Shown here piece after piece: positions 51,552-61,168 of a DNA stretch of 64,000 nt (positions within the stretch are counted from its first letter, which is position 1; each line of letters begins with the position of its first letter). The stretch lies in the NCBI RefSeq assembly GCF_010725725.1, contig NZ_AP022599.1, positions 3,534,001 to 3,598,000 on the forward strand, written 5' to 3'. Made by a program: the position numbers and the translations under genes. The DNA comes from Mycolicibacterium pulveris (GTDB lineage: Bacteria > Actinomycetota > Actinomycetes > Mycobacteriales > Mycobacteriaceae). Under the pieces are notes generated by a model. The model was not told where the DNA came from. It saw only the letters and a list, made by a program, of their open reading frames with translations, and searched no databases.

Positions 51552-53012
51552 ATGGAGGAAAGAGACGAAGGCCTGCACCCAGCGTGGTGGACGTTGTTCT
51601 TGGTCGTGCTCATCGCGGTCGCCCTCTGGGCGACGTATGTGCTATTCCTCGGCACCTACAAATCGACCGAGACCGTCACGTTGACCTCCGACCGGTCGGG
51701 CCTGGTGATGGACCCGAACGCGAAGGTCAAGCTGCGCGGAGTCCAGGTGGGGCGGGTGTCCGCAATCCAGGGCGGCAGCGCGCCGGTGGCGTTGAAGCTG
51801 GAGATCGACAAAGACAAGATCGAGTACATCCCATCGAACATCGAGGCGCAGATCAGGGCGACGACCGTGTTCGGCGCCAAGTTCGTCGACCTGATCTATC
51901 CGAGCGACCCCAGTTCACAGCGACTCGCCGCCGGTCAGGTGATCCAGTCGCGCAATGTCACCGTCGAAGCCAACACGGTGTTTCAGAACGTGGTCGACGT
52001 GCTCGAGAACATCGACCCGGCCAAGCTCAACAGCACCTTGTCCGCGCTCGCCGAGGGTGTCCGAGGGCAGGGCGAGCTGATCGGAGAGGCCACTACCGCC
52101 GCGAATCAGGTTCTGCTCGAAGTCAATCCGCGCCACGAGACGATCACCGAGGACCTGCGTGCGCTGCGCGATTTCAACGACACGTACAGCGCTGCGGCAC
52201 AGGACATCCTGACCACCCTCGATGCGCTCAGCACCACGAGCACCACGATCGCCGGTCAGGCCAGCCAATTGGATGCGCTGCTGCTGGCCACCATCGGACT
52301 CTCCAACAGCGGGATCAACCTGCTGGCACCGAACCAGGCGAACCTGATCAAGTCCATCAACGTGCTCGAGCCGACGACCAACCTGCTGCACAAGTACAGC
52401 CCCGAGTACACGTGTTTGCTGACCGGCGCCAAGCACCTGCTGGACCACGGTGGGTACGAAGCGCCGGGCGGTAACGGCCGGACGCTGGTGTTGGACGTGG
52501 CACTGGGCGTCGGCGACGACTCGTACCGGTACCCCAATCACCTGCCGATCATCGGCGCCAAGGGCGGGCCGGGGGGCAAACCCAGTTGCGGCTCGCTACC
52601 CGTCGTCGCGAAGAACTGGCCGGTGCGCAATCTCGTCACGAACACCGGATTCGGGACCGGACTCGACTGGCGGCCCAACCCGGGCATCGGCTTCCCGGGG
52701 TACGCCAACTACCTGCCGACCACCCGGGCTGTGCCCGAACCGCCGAGCGTCCGCAACCTCTTCGGCGGACCCGCGATCGGGCCGATCCCGTACCCGGGGG
52801 CTCCGGCTTACGGTGCGGACCTGTACGCAGACGACGGCACCCCGCTGTGGCCGGGCCTGCCGGCCGCACCGCCGCCGATGGCGCCGCGGGACCCGGGCCC
52901 GACGCCGGGTTCGGAGCCGTTCATCGTCCATTCGCCTGCGCAGATGCAGCCCACGCCCCTACGACCGACACCCCTGCCGACCCCGGCGCGACCCGGCCCG
53001 CCGTTCGGATGA
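51552..53012 (+). CDS. mceA: Mce-family protein MceA
   Basis: A 486-aa substrate-binding MCE/MlaD protein: an N-terminal membrane helix (about 11-32), the MCE domain (38-120; VKLRGVQVGRVSAIQGG), a long helical region (130-270) and a Pro/Gly-rich end. It forms part of the hexameric tunnel that carries lipids across the periplasm. ATG 51552 was used. GTG 51546, which overlaps the yrbEB stop as GTGA, is equally plausible and would add two residues. The mce number (1-7) cannot be set from sequence alone. Confidence 0.92.
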   Translation: MEERDEGLHPAWWTLFLVVLIAVALWATYVLFLGTYKSTETVTLTSDRSGLVMDPNAKVKLRGVQVGRVSAIQGGSAPVALKLEIDKDKIEYIPSNIEAQIRATTVFGAKFVDLIYPSDPSSQRLAAGQVIQSRNVTVEANTVFQNVVDVLENIDPAKLNSTLSALAEGVRGQGELIGEATTAANQVLLEVNPRHETITEDLRALRDFNDTYSAAAQDILTTLDALSTTSTTIAGQASQLDALLLATIGLSNSGINLLAPNQANLIKSINVLEPTTNLLHKYSPEYTCLLTGAKHLLDHGGYEAPGGNGRTLVLDVALGVGDDSYRYPNHLPIIGAKGGPGGKPSCGSLPVVAKNWPVRNLVTNTGFGTGLDWRPNPGIGFPGYANYLPTTRAVPEPPSVRNLFGGPAIGPIPYPGAPAYGADLYADDGTPLWPGLPAAPPPMAPRDPGPTPGSEPFIVHSPAQMQPTPLRPTPLPTPARPGPPFG

Positions 53013-53040
53013 GGTACGACGCCATGAGAGGTGACACGCC

Positions 53041-54081
53041 ATGTCCAGCATGAACGCCAGGGTTCGACGAGACGCGGTGCGTCTCGCCGCGTTCCTGGCT
53101 GTGTGCCTGCTCGGCGTGTTCGGACTGTTCGCGGTCTTCGGCGAGATGCGTTTCGGGGAAGCCGCCAACAGTTATGTCGCGGAGTTCACCAACGTCACCG
53201 GTCTGGAGAACGGCGACTTCGTCCGCATCGCCGGCGTCGAGGTCGGCAGTGTCAAAAGCGTTGCCATCCAACCCGATACGACCGCCCGGGTTGAGTTCAC
53301 CGCGGACGAGTCGGTGGTGCTGACCGAGGGCAGCAGGGCCGTCATCCGATACGACGACCTCATCGGCGGCCGCTACCTGGCACTCGAGGAAGGCGCAGGC
53401 GGAACCAAGAGGCTCGAGCCCGGCGGCACGATTCCCTTCGCCCGCACGTCTCCTGCGCTCGACCTCGACGCGCTGATCGGCGGCTTCCGGCCGCTGTTCC
53501 GGGCGCTGGATCCCGATCAGGTCAACGCGCTGTCGGGTCAGCTGATCCAGGCCCTGCAGGGCCAGGGCGCGACGATCAACTCGTTCCTCGCCCAGACCGC
53601 CGCGCTGACAACGACTCTGGCCGACCGTGACCGACTGATCGGGGATGTCATCGTCAACCTCAACGTGGTGCTGGGCTCCCTCGGCGACCAGAACGAGCAG
53701 TTCGCCAAGGCAGTCGACGCGCTCAACGAACTGGTGGCAACGCTGGCTGAGCGCCGAGAGGACATCAGCAACGGGCTGGCGTACACCAACGAAGCGGCCG
53801 GAACGGTCGCCGATCTGTTGGATCAGGCTCGTCCACCGTTCAGCAAGACGGTCCAGGAGACCGACCGCACCGCCGGAATCGTGGTGGCTGACCACGAGTA
53901 CTTCGACAACCTGCTGAACACTCTGCCGGAGGCCCATCAAGCGCTCGCGCGACAGGGACTCTACGGCGACTTCTTCAACTTCTATCTCTGTGACATCGTG
54001 CTCAAGCTCAACGGCAAGGGCGGCCAACCGGTCTATGTAAAAGTCGCCGGGCAGTCCACCGGGAGGTGTGCGCCGAGGTGA
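53041..54081 (+). CDS. mceB: Mce-family protein MceB
   Basis: A 346-aa MCE protein: membrane helix at residues 13-34, MCE domain about 43-120 (TGLENGDFVRIAGVEVGSVK), a long coiled region with heptad-like Leu/Ala (150-290), and a short Cys-containing tail (FYLCDIVL, RCAPR). It is the second tunnel subunit. The 28-nt gap after mceA is the widest inside the operon. The stop overlaps mceC by 4 nt (GTGA). Confidence 0.93.
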   Translation: MSSMNARVRRDAVRLAAFLAVCLLGVFGLFAVFGEMRFGEAANSYVAEFTNVTGLENGDFVRIAGVEVGSVKSVAIQPDTTARVEFTADESVVLTEGSRAVIRYDDLIGGRYLALEEGAGGTKRLEPGGTIPFARTSPALDLDALIGGFRPLFRALDPDQVNALSGQLIQALQGQGATINSFLAQTAALTTTLADRDRLIGDVIVNLNVVLGSLGDQNEQFAKAVDALNELVATLAERREDISNGLAYTNEAAGTVADLLDQARPPFSKTVQETDRTAGIVVADHEYFDNLLNTLPEAHQALARQGLYGDFFNFYLCDIVLKLNGKGGQPVYVKVAGQSTGRCAPR

Positions 54082-55430
54082 GGTCCTTCTCTGAACGGAA
54101 TCAGACCGTCATCGGTGCCGTAGGGCTGGCGTTGACGGTCGGCATCGTGCTCGGGTCGTTGAACTACGACCGACTGCCGTTCCTGCAGGGCACCGAGTAC
54201 TCGGCCTACTTCGCCGAGGTGGGCGGGCTGCAAGCCGGTAAGGCCGTACGTGTTTCGGGATTCGAGGTCGGCCAGGTCAAGTCCATCGAATTGGACGGGC
54301 CGCGCGCCCTGGTGACGTTCACCGTCGACAGCGACATCCGGCTGGGCGATCGCACCGAAGCGGCGATCAAGACCGAGGGCCTGCTGGGCACCAAGATCCT
54401 GGAGGTCACCTCCCGCGGTGACGGCCGGCAAGAGGGCACGATTCCGCTCGATCGCACGACGTCGCCCTACGAACTTCCCGATGCGCTGGGAGAACTGGCC
54501 GCGACGATCAGTGGCCTGAACACCGACCAGTTGTCGGATTCGTTGAGGGTGCTGTCGGAGACATTCTCCGACACGCCGCCGGAACTGAAGATCGCGATCG
54601 AAGGGGTGGCGCGGTTCTCCGACACGCTGAACGAACGTGATGCGCAGCTGCGAGGTCTGCTCGGCAACGCCAACAAGGCCACCACGGTGCTGGCCGAACG
54701 CAGCAACCAGATCGTGAGCCTGGTCAACAACACCAACGCGCTGCTGGCCGAGCTGGAAAACCAAAGCGCCGCACTGGATGAGGTCTCCGGCAACATTTCG
54801 GCGCTCAGCGCGCAGTTGCAGGGTTTCATCGGCGAGAACCGCGAAACCCTGCGACCCGCCCTGGACAAGCTCAACGGCGTGCTGACGATCATCGACAACC
54901 GCAAGGAACGCCTGCAGAAGTCGCTCGAGTTGGTGACCGACTACGTCATGTCACTGGGCGAATCGGTGGCGAGCGGGCCGTTCTTCAAGAACTACGTCGC
55001 CAACCTGCTGCCGGGCCAGTTCCTGCAGCCGTTCATCGACGCGGCGTTCTCCGATCTCGGCCTGGATCCCAACGTGAAACTGCCATCCGAACTCAGCGAC
55101 CCGCAGGTCGGTCAGCCGGGGACACCGGCGCTGCCGGTGCCGTTCCCGCGCACAGGTCAAGGCGGAGAGCCGCGGCTGACCGTGCCCGACGCCATCACCG
55201 GTAATCCCGAAGACCGGGCGTGCGGGCTACCCGGTCTGCCGTTGCCCGGGCCCGGTTGCTATCCGTACCGCGAGCCGCCCCCGGCGCCGGCCCCCGGCGG
55301 GCCGCCGCCGGGGCCGCCGGCCGAGGCGCCGGCCGGGATGCAGTCGACCCCGGATCCGACACCATCGCCGGTGGCGGTGCCGGGTCCCGGTGCCGTGGCC
55401 CACCTTGCACCCGCGGAGGCCGGACGATGA
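54078..55430 (+). CDS. mceC: Mce-family protein MceC
   Basis: A 450-aa MCE protein: helix at about 11-30, MCE domain 38-115 (GLQAGKAVRVSGFEVGQVK), helical region 140-290, and a C-terminus of Pro/Ala/Gly repeats (residues 375-440) that is probably disordered and may reach the outer layer. Start GTG 54078 (VRSFSERNQTVIG) overlaps the mceB stop as GTGA. The stop overlaps mceD by 4 nt. Confidence 0.93.
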   Translation: MRSFSERNQTVIGAVGLALTVGIVLGSLNYDRLPFLQGTEYSAYFAEVGGLQAGKAVRVSGFEVGQVKSIELDGPRALVTFTVDSDIRLGDRTEAAIKTEGLLGTKILEVTSRGDGRQEGTIPLDRTTSPYELPDALGELAATISGLNTDQLSDSLRVLSETFSDTPPELKIAIEGVARFSDTLNERDAQLRGLLGNANKATTVLAERSNQIVSLVNNTNALLAELENQSAALDEVSGNISALSAQLQGFIGENRETLRPALDKLNGVLTIIDNRKERLQKSLELVTDYVMSLGESVASGPFFKNYVANLLPGQFLQPFIDAAFSDLGLDPNVKLPSELSDPQVGQPGTPALPVPFPRTGQGGEPRLTVPDAITGNPEDRACGLPGLPLPGPGCYPYREPPPAPAPGGPPPGPPAEAPAGMQSTPDPTPSPVAVPGPGAVAHLAPAEAGR

Positions 55431-56752
55431 CGCGCTCCGCCCGGAACCTGTTGGCCGTCGCGCTGGTCGTGATACTGGCGGGCGGTGCAATCGTGGTGTT
55501 CCGCAACGTCGAACGGATCAACCGCACACACGTCGTCGCCTACTTCGACAACGCCAACGGCATCTACCCCGGCGATGACGTCACGATCGTCGGCGTGCCC
55601 GTGGGCAGGATCGAATCGATCGAACCGCAGCCCGAGCGAGTCAAGATCTCGTTCTGGTACGACAGCAAGTACAAGGTGCCGGCCGATGCGAAGGCGGCGA
55701 TCCTGTCGCCGACGCTGGTGACCGCGCGCGCCATTCAGCTGACCCCGCCCTACACCGGCGGACCGGTGATGGGCGACGACACGGTCATCCCGCAGGAGCG
55801 CACCGCCGTTCCGGTGGAGTGGGACGAGGTCCGGCAGCAGTTGGAGAGGCTCGCCGAGACCCTGCAGCCCACCGAGCCGGGAGACGTGAGCCCGTTGGGG
55901 TCGGTCATCAACACCACTGCCGACAACCTGCGTGGTGAAGGCGCCAACATCAGGGATACCGTTATCAAGCTGTCGCAAGCGGTGACAGCCCTGGGCGATC
56001 ACAGCACCGACATTTTCTCCACGGTCAAGAATCTCGCGACCCTGGTTTCGGCGCTGCAGGACAGCACCGACGTGATGCGCCAGCTCAACCAGAACCTCGC
56101 GAGCGTGACCGGACTGCTCGCCAACGATCCCAACGAAGTCGCCGACGCGCTGCGCGACCTCAACAACGTGGTCGGAGAAGTCCAGACATTCGTCGCCGAC
56201 AACCGCGAAGCGCTTGGCACCACGTCGGACAAGTTGGCCGGGGTCACCCAGGCGCTGACCGACAGCCTCGCCGACGTCAAGCAGTTCCTGCACGTGGCGC
56301 CCAACACGCTGCAAAACTACGTCAACACCTGGCAACCCGCCCAAGGTGCGGTGAGCAGCCTGCCGATGCTCAACAACTTCGCCAACCCGATCTCGTTCCT
56401 GTGCGGCGCAATTCAGGCGGCGTCCCGGCTGGGCGCCGAGCAGTCGGCCAAGCTGTGCGTGCAGTATCTGGCGCCGATCGTGAAGAACCGCCAGTACAAC
56501 TTCCTGCCCATCATGCAGAACGTCTTCTCCGGTGCCACGACACGACCGAACGAGCTGACCTACAGCGAGGACTGGCTGCGGCCCGATTACATTCCGCCGC
56601 AACCTGTTCCGGCCGCTGCACCGCCGCAGGCCTCAGGTTTAGCGGCACCGCCGCCGGCCGCAGGCCCACCGCTGCCGGCGGAGGCGCCGATCACCCCGAA
56701 TCCGGCCGACGGTCTGCACGGGCTGATGGTGCCTCAGGGAGTCGGACCATGA
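55427..56752 (+). CDS. mceD: Mce-family protein MceD
   Basis: A 441-aa MCE protein: helix at 7-25, MCE domain 35-115 (GIYPGDDVTIVGVPVGRIES), a long helical part (125-290; repeated T/N-L-A motifs) and a Pro/Ala-rich C-terminus. ATG 55427 is inside the mceC stop (ATGA). Its stop overlaps mceE in the same way. Like its neighbours it would sit in the periplasm, anchored to the inner membrane. Confidence 0.93.
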   Translation: MTRSARNLLAVALVVILAGGAIVVFRNVERINRTHVVAYFDNANGIYPGDDVTIVGVPVGRIESIEPQPERVKISFWYDSKYKVPADAKAAILSPTLVTARAIQLTPPYTGGPVMGDDTVIPQERTAVPVEWDEVRQQLERLAETLQPTEPGDVSPLGSVINTTADNLRGEGANIRDTVIKLSQAVTALGDHSTDIFSTVKNLATLVSALQDSTDVMRQLNQNLASVTGLLANDPNEVADALRDLNNVVGEVQTFVADNREALGTTSDKLAGVTQALTDSLADVKQFLHVAPNTLQNYVNTWQPAQGAVSSLPMLNNFANPISFLCGAIQAASRLGAEQSAKLCVQYLAPIVKNRQYNFLPIMQNVFSGATTRPNELTYSEDWLRPDYIPPQPVPAAAPPQASGLAAPPPAAGPPLPAEAPITPNPADGLHGLMVPQGVGP

Positions 56753-57903
56753 TGCGGCGCAGGATCTTTCGTAGGGCAGCGGTCGTGCTCGTGGCGGCCG
56801 GGCTGTTGTCCGGTTGCTCCGACTGGCAGGGCTTGAATTCGCTTCCGTTGCCGGGCGTCAAGGGCACCGGGCCGGGTGCGTTCACGATCCAGGCTCAGAT
56901 GCCCGACGTGGACAACATCGAGCCGAACTCCCGTGTCCGCGTCGGGGATGTGAACGTCGGCACCGTGCGGAAGATCGAACGCCAGGGCTGGCATGCGCTG
57001 GTGACGATGGAACTCAACGGTGACGTCGAGCTGCCCGCGAATGCGACGGCCAGCCTCGGGTTGACCAGCCTGTTGGGTTCTCTGCACATCGAATTGGCGC
57101 CGCCGACCGATGTTCCGCCGGTCGGCAAGCTGAAAGAGGGCTCGCTGATCCCCTTGGAGTCCTCGAGCGCGTACCCGAGTACCGAGCAGGCGCTGGCCGC
57201 CGTCGCGCTGCTGCTCAACGGGGGCGGGATCGCCAACATCCACGACATCACCGAGGCCCTGAGCGTCGCGTTCACCGGCCGCGAGAACGACCTGCGCAGC
57301 CTCATCGAGCAGCTCGACATCGCGATCGGCCACCTCGATGACCAGAAGCAGGACATCATCGACGCCACCGAGAGCCTGAACAATCTGATGGGTCAGATCG
57401 CCGAGCAGAAGCCGGTGGTGGACAAGGCCCTTCGGACCGTTCCCGATGCTCTGGCCGTGCTCAGGGATCAGCGGCAGAACCTGGCCGAGGTGCTGACCCA
57501 GCTCGGCCGGTTCAGCGCGCTGGCCGCCGACTCGGTCAACCAAACCAAAGAGGCTCTGGTGCAAGAGCTCAAGGACCTCGGCGTGGTGCTGGAGGAACTG
57601 GCCGACGCCGGTCCCGCGCTGACCCGTGCGCTGAGCTTCCTACCAACCTTCCCGTTCCCCAAGGAGACATTGCTCAATTGGATGCGCGGCGACTACGCGA
57701 ACCTGACGTTGGTCGTCGACCTGACGTTGAGCAGAATCGATTCGGCGATCTTCACCGGAACGCGGTTCGAGTGCAACCTGACCTGGTTGGAGCTGCAATG
57801 GGGACGGACCGTCGGCCAGTTCCCCAGCCCGTGCAACCACAACGTGCCGCCACCAGGCGGCAACCCGTTGGTCGCTCCGTACCGCTGGGATCAGGGGCCG
57901 TAG
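56749..57903 (+). CDS. mceE: Mce-family lipoprotein MceE
   Basis: A 384-aa MCE lipoprotein. The signal peptide MMRRRIFRRAAVVLVAAG ends in lipobox LLSGC (Cys at about 23), the standard feature of MceE (Lpr/LprK-type) proteins. The MCE domain spans about 45-120 (IEPNSRVRVGDVNVGTVRKI), and a long helical region follows. ATG 56749 overlaps the mceD stop (ATGA). The lipid anchor distinguishes it from the other five subunits. Confidence 0.94.
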   Translation: MMRRRIFRRAAVVLVAAGLLSGCSDWQGLNSLPLPGVKGTGPGAFTIQAQMPDVDNIEPNSRVRVGDVNVGTVRKIERQGWHALVTMELNGDVELPANATASLGLTSLLGSLHIELAPPTDVPPVGKLKEGSLIPLESSSAYPSTEQALAAVALLLNGGGIANIHDITEALSVAFTGRENDLRSLIEQLDIAIGHLDDQKQDIIDATESLNNLMGQIAEQKPVVDKALRTVPDALAVLRDQRQNLAEVLTQLGRFSALAADSVNQTKEALVQELKDLGVVLEELADAGPALTRALSFLPTFPFPKETLLNWMRGDYANLTLVVDLTLSRIDSAIFTGTRFECNLTWLELQWGRTVGQFPSPCNHNVPPPGGNPLVAPYRWDQGP

Positions 57904-57904
57904 C

Positions 57905-59401
57905 ATGCGAATGACCCGGCGGATTCTCATCCAGATGGCGATTTTCTCGGCCATCGCGATCCTCGCGTTGGGCATCATGGTCTTCGGATACATGCGGCTC
58001 CCCACCCTCCTCGGCGTCGGTCAGTACCGTGTCACCGTCGAATTACCGGAGACGGGCGGGCTGTATCCGAGGAGCAACGTCACCTACCGCGGTGTGCAGG
58101 TCGGTCAGGTGAAAAGCATCGAGTTGACCGACACCGGTGTCGCAGCAGTGCTTTCGCTGGACTCGGGCATCCGGATTCCCGCCGACCTCGAAGCCGAGGT
58201 GCACAGCGTGTCCGCCGTCGGCGAGCAGTACGTCCAGTTGCTCCCGCGTAGCGGCGAAGGTCCGGAGCTCAAGGACGGCGACGTGATCCCGTTGGGCCGC
58301 ACCAGGGTTCCGACGGATATCAATGCGGTCCTCGACGATACGGCGCGCGGCCTACAGGCGATTCCGCAGGAGAACCTGAGGACCGTCGTCGACGAGGCGT
58401 ATATCGCGGTGGGCGGGCTCGGGCCCGAGTTGCGCCGCCTGGTGACCGGCAGCGCCGAACTTGCCGTCGACGCCCGGGAGAACCTCGACCCACTGCTCAC
58501 GCTCATCGATCAGTCCAAGCCGGTGCTCGACACCCAGACCGACACCGCAGGCTCGATTCAGGCGTGGGCGGCGAATCTGGCGGACATCAGCGGTCAACTG
58601 CAGAACCAGGATCCGGCTGTGAGAGGAATTCTGGCCAAGGGGCCGGGGGCCGCCGACGAGGTGCGCGCCCTGTTCGACCGGCTGCAGCCGACGCTGCCGA
58701 TCGTGCTGGCCAACCTGGTCAGCCTCGGCGAGGTCGCGCTGGCGTATCAGCCGAGCCTCGAGCAGTTTCTGGTGTTGTTGCCGCAGGGCACCGCGGTCAC
58801 GCAGGCCGTGGGTGTGCACAAGCGCGGCACCAAGCAGGACTACATGGGTGATGCGTTGATCTTCAACCTGAACGCGATCCTGCCTGCCCTCCCGGCTCCG
58901 CTGCCGCTGCCGCCGCAGAACCTGCCGCCGCCGTGCATGACGGGGTTCCTGCCGGCCCAGCAGCAGCGGGTGCCGGTCTTCGAGGACTACCCGGACCGAC
59001 CGACGGGCGACCTGTACTGCCGAACACCGCAGGATGCGCCGTTCAACGTGCGTGGCGCCCGCAACCTGCCGTGCGTCACCGTCCCGGGCAAGCGCGCCCC
59101 GACGTGGCAGATGTGCGAGAGCGATGAGCAGTACGTGCCGCTCAACGACGGCTACAACTGGAAGGGCGACCCCAACGCGACGCTGTCCGGCCAGCCCATT
59201 CCGCATGTGCCGCCGGATGTCCCGGTCGCCGTCACGCCCCCTCCGCCGGGTACGCCGCCGCTGCCCGTCGCGGCCGCCGAATACGACCCGGCGTCCGGGA
59301 AGTACGTCGGTCCGGATGGCCGCGTCTACACGCAGTCCAACCTGGCGCGGGACGGGTCGGAGCAGACGTGGCAGTCGCTGCTGGTGCCGCCTGGCAACTG
59401 A
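57905..59401 (+). CDS. mceF: Mce-family protein MceF
   Basis: A 498-aa MCE protein, last subunit of the tunnel: helix 10-30, MCE domain about 40-115 (GLYPRSNVTYRGVQVGQVKS), helical region 130-310, and a Pro-rich C-terminal domain with several cysteines (residues 335-410) that may form disulphides. It starts one base after the mceE stop. After its stop lies a family B hairpin and the convergent GntR gene, so transcription probably ends here. Confidence 0.93.
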   Translation: MRMTRRILIQMAIFSAIAILALGIMVFGYMRLPTLLGVGQYRVTVELPETGGLYPRSNVTYRGVQVGQVKSIELTDTGVAAVLSLDSGIRIPADLEAEVHSVSAVGEQYVQLLPRSGEGPELKDGDVIPLGRTRVPTDINAVLDDTARGLQAIPQENLRTVVDEAYIAVGGLGPELRRLVTGSAELAVDARENLDPLLTLIDQSKPVLDTQTDTAGSIQAWAANLADISGQLQNQDPAVRGILAKGPGAADEVRALFDRLQPTLPIVLANLVSLGEVALAYQPSLEQFLVLLPQGTAVTQAVGVHKRGTKQDYMGDALIFNLNAILPALPAPLPLPPQNLPPPCMTGFLPAQQQRVPVFEDYPDRPTGDLYCRTPQDAPFNVRGARNLPCVTVPGKRAPTWQMCESDEQYVPLNDGYNWKGDPNATLSGQPIPHVPPDVPVAVTPPPPGTPPLPVAAAEYDPASGKYVGPDGRVYTQSNLARDGSEQTWQSLLVPPGN

Positions 59402-59413
59402 CATCCCTTTGCG

Positions 59414-59477
59414 CCGAACGTGGGTTACCCGCACGCCCCGAGCGCAACGCGCGTGACACAACCCCACACTCGCGCGG
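59414..59477. repeat. Family B imperfect hairpin, copy 4
   Basis: The left arm carries GAACGTGGGTTACCCGCACG, identical to copies 1 and 2. The right half (59450-59477, GCGCGTGACACAACCCCACA followed by CTCGCGC) pairs only partly and, like copy 1, contains CCCACACTCG. It lies between the convergent ends of mceF and the GntR gene. Confidence 0.7.
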
Positions 59478-59500
59478 AGGTGGCCGGTGGCTGGCCCGCG

Positions 59501-60292
59501 CTAATCCATGATGTCGCGGACGCGGGTCTTCTCGTGGCCCCGAAGCATCGCCGCGCCGGCCACCTCCATATGCCGACGCCAGTGCGACTCCGCCGCGTCG
59601 CCCTTGCGGGCTTCCACCAGGTCGGCCAGCTTGCGGTAGGACTTGAGCATCTTCGAGAACTCCGCCTCGGCCATCACGACCTTGTTATCGGCTCCGAGAA
59701 GTGCTGCCGCGGTGTGTCTTTCATCGATCTCGTGCAGCATGCCCGCGATCATGCCGAGCGTCGCATTGCCCGAGAGCTCGACCATGCGACGGTGCAGGCG
59801 CGCCGTGGCCGTCGCCAACGTGCCGGCTTTCCACGCCCGCGGTATGTCGTCGACCAGCTCCCGGAGTTCCCGGTGCGCCTCGGCGGTACCGTCCTGGGCC
59901 AGCAGCTTGGCCGCCGGCGGCTCGATCGCCGTGCGCGCCGTCAGCACGTCGGCGAGCGTGGTGCCGGACAAGGCGAGCAGCAGCGCGGCGGGGCGCGCGA
60001 CGATCTCCGCTCCCGGGACCCGAACCCGGGCACCCGTGCGTGAGCCGCGACGGACCTCGACGAGCCGTTCGGATTCCAGCACGCGGACCGCTTCGCGCAA
60101 GGTCGGTCGGCTGACCTGGAAATGGGCCATCAGTTCGGCCTCGTGCGGCAGGAAGTCACCGTCTTTCAACTGGCCCTCGACGACCATGCGTCGAAGTGTC
60201 CGCGCCACCAGCTCGGCCGTCTTGGGCGACCGGACGGCCCCCGGCGCCACATCGGGCGAAATCATCGGCGCGAGCGGTTCACGTCGTGACAC
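59501..60292 (-). CDS. GntR/FadR-family regulator, probable Mce regulator
   Basis: A 263-aa regulator with an N-terminal winged HTH (about 27-95; LMAHFQVSRPTLREAVRVLE near 69-88) and a C-terminal all-helical FCD-type ligand domain (RAWKAG...ARLHRRMVELSGN...). FadR-like GntR regulators such as Mce1R control mce operons in response to lipid ligands. Here it lies just beyond mceF on the opposite strand and opposite the Mce-associated genes. GTG 60292 was chosen, with GAGGAGG seven bases upstream. Local autoregulation is likely. Confidence 0.88.
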   Translation of the reverse strand: MSRREPLAPMISPDVAPGAVRSPKTAELVARTLRRMVVEGQLKDGDFLPHEAELMAHFQVSRPTLREAVRVLESERLVEVRRGSRTGARVRVPGAEIVARPAALLLALSGTTLADVLTARTAIEPPAAKLLAQDGTAEAHRELRELVDDIPRAWKAGTLATATARLHRRMVELSGNATLGMIAGMLHEIDERHTAAALLGADNKVVMAEAEFSKMLKSYRKLADLVEARKGDAAESHWRRHMEVAGAAMLRGHEKTRVRDIMD

Positions 60293-60493
60293 CGCGGTCC
60301 CTCCTCGGTGCTCAGTTGTAACACTCAGTAAACCATGTCGGTTCGTGGAGCGCGGTTTGCCGCAAACGGGGTGGAAACCGGAATCCGATTTGATAGTGAT
60401 GTTCCCTGGACTATCGGGCTCCGACGATATGGTGTCCGAGCACGTAAGTTGGAGCCGACCCGCCCGACCCGACCAGGCCCGCAGAGGAACCTA
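60293..60493. promoter_or_regulatory. Divergent promoter of gntR and Mce-associated genes
   Basis: In this 201-bp gap the perfect dyad AACC-ATGTC-GGTT (60331-60343) and the direct repeat CTCAGT-TGTAACA-CTCAGT (60311-60329) stand out. Both lie 18-51 bp upstream of the gntR GTG and could be its operators. CATGTCGG inside the dyad also occurs in the mce promoter region. Confidence 0.5.
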
Positions 60494-61168
60494 ATGGCAG
60501 ACGATCCGAACCCTACTGCCGGGAAACCGGACGACTCGACGTCAGAAGAACCAGCCGAAGAGACCTCGGTGAAGGTCGACCCCGACGTCGGCGAGGAGGG
60601 GGAGGACTACGACGCCGCCACCGGCGAGGATGACGCCGCCACCGGCGAGGATGACGCCGTTGAGGCCTCGGACGCCAAGCCGCGGATGTCTCACGTGCGG
60701 CTGGCGACGATCCTCGGCGTGGTCCTTGTCCTGGGGCTGGGCGGACTCGTCGGCTGGCTGGGCTACCAGGCCTATCAGGCGAAGCAGGCCGAGGATCTGC
60801 GCAACCTGTTCGTGCAGGTGGGCCGCCAGGGCGCGCTGAACCTCACGACGATCGACTGGGAGAGCGCCGAGGCCGACGTGCAGCGCATCCTGGACTCGGC
60901 CACCGGCACGTTCTACGACGACTTCCAGCAGCGATCGCAGCCGTTCATCGAGGTCGTCAAGCAGGCACAGTCGAAGTCGGAGGGCGAAGTCACCGAGGCG
61001 GGCCTGGAGTCCGAGTCCGACAACGAGGGCCAGGTGCTGGTGGCGGTGACCGTCAACACGAGCAACGCGGGCGCACCGGAGCAGCAGCCGCGGGCGTGGC
61101 GAATGCGCATCACGGTGCAGAAGATCGACGACGAAGCAAAGGTGTCCAACGTGGAGTTCGTACCGTGA
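60494..61168 (+). CDS. Mce-associated membrane protein 1
   Basis: A 224-aa protein: a disordered acidic N-terminus (1-65; including the tandem repeat DAATGED), one membrane helix at about 75-96 (LATILGVVLVLGLGGLVGWL), and an exported domain of about 130 residues. This layout is typical of Mce-associated (Mas) proteins downstream of mce operons, thought to stabilise the Mce complex. A 21-bp tandem duplication (60614-60655) encodes the DAATGED repeat. Its stop overlaps the next gene by 4 nt. Confidence 0.85.
   Translation: MADDPNPTAGKPDDSTSEEPAEETSVKVDPDVGEEGEDYDAATGEDDAATGEDDAVEASDAKPRMSHVRLATILGVVLVLGLGGLVGWLGYQAYQAKQAEDLRNLFVQVGRQGALNLTTIDWESAEADVQRILDSATGTFYDDFQQRSQPFIEVVKQAQSKSEGEVTEAGLESESDNEGQVLVAVTVNTSNAGAPEQQPRAWRMRITVQKIDDEAKVSNVEFVP
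60614..60655 (+). repeat. 21-bp tandem duplication inside Mce-associated gene
   Basis: The unit that reads GCCGCCACCGGCGAGGATGA followed by C occurs twice head to tail with no mismatch and keeps the frame, giving AATGEDD twice. It lies in the disordered cytosolic segment. Confidence 0.9.
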
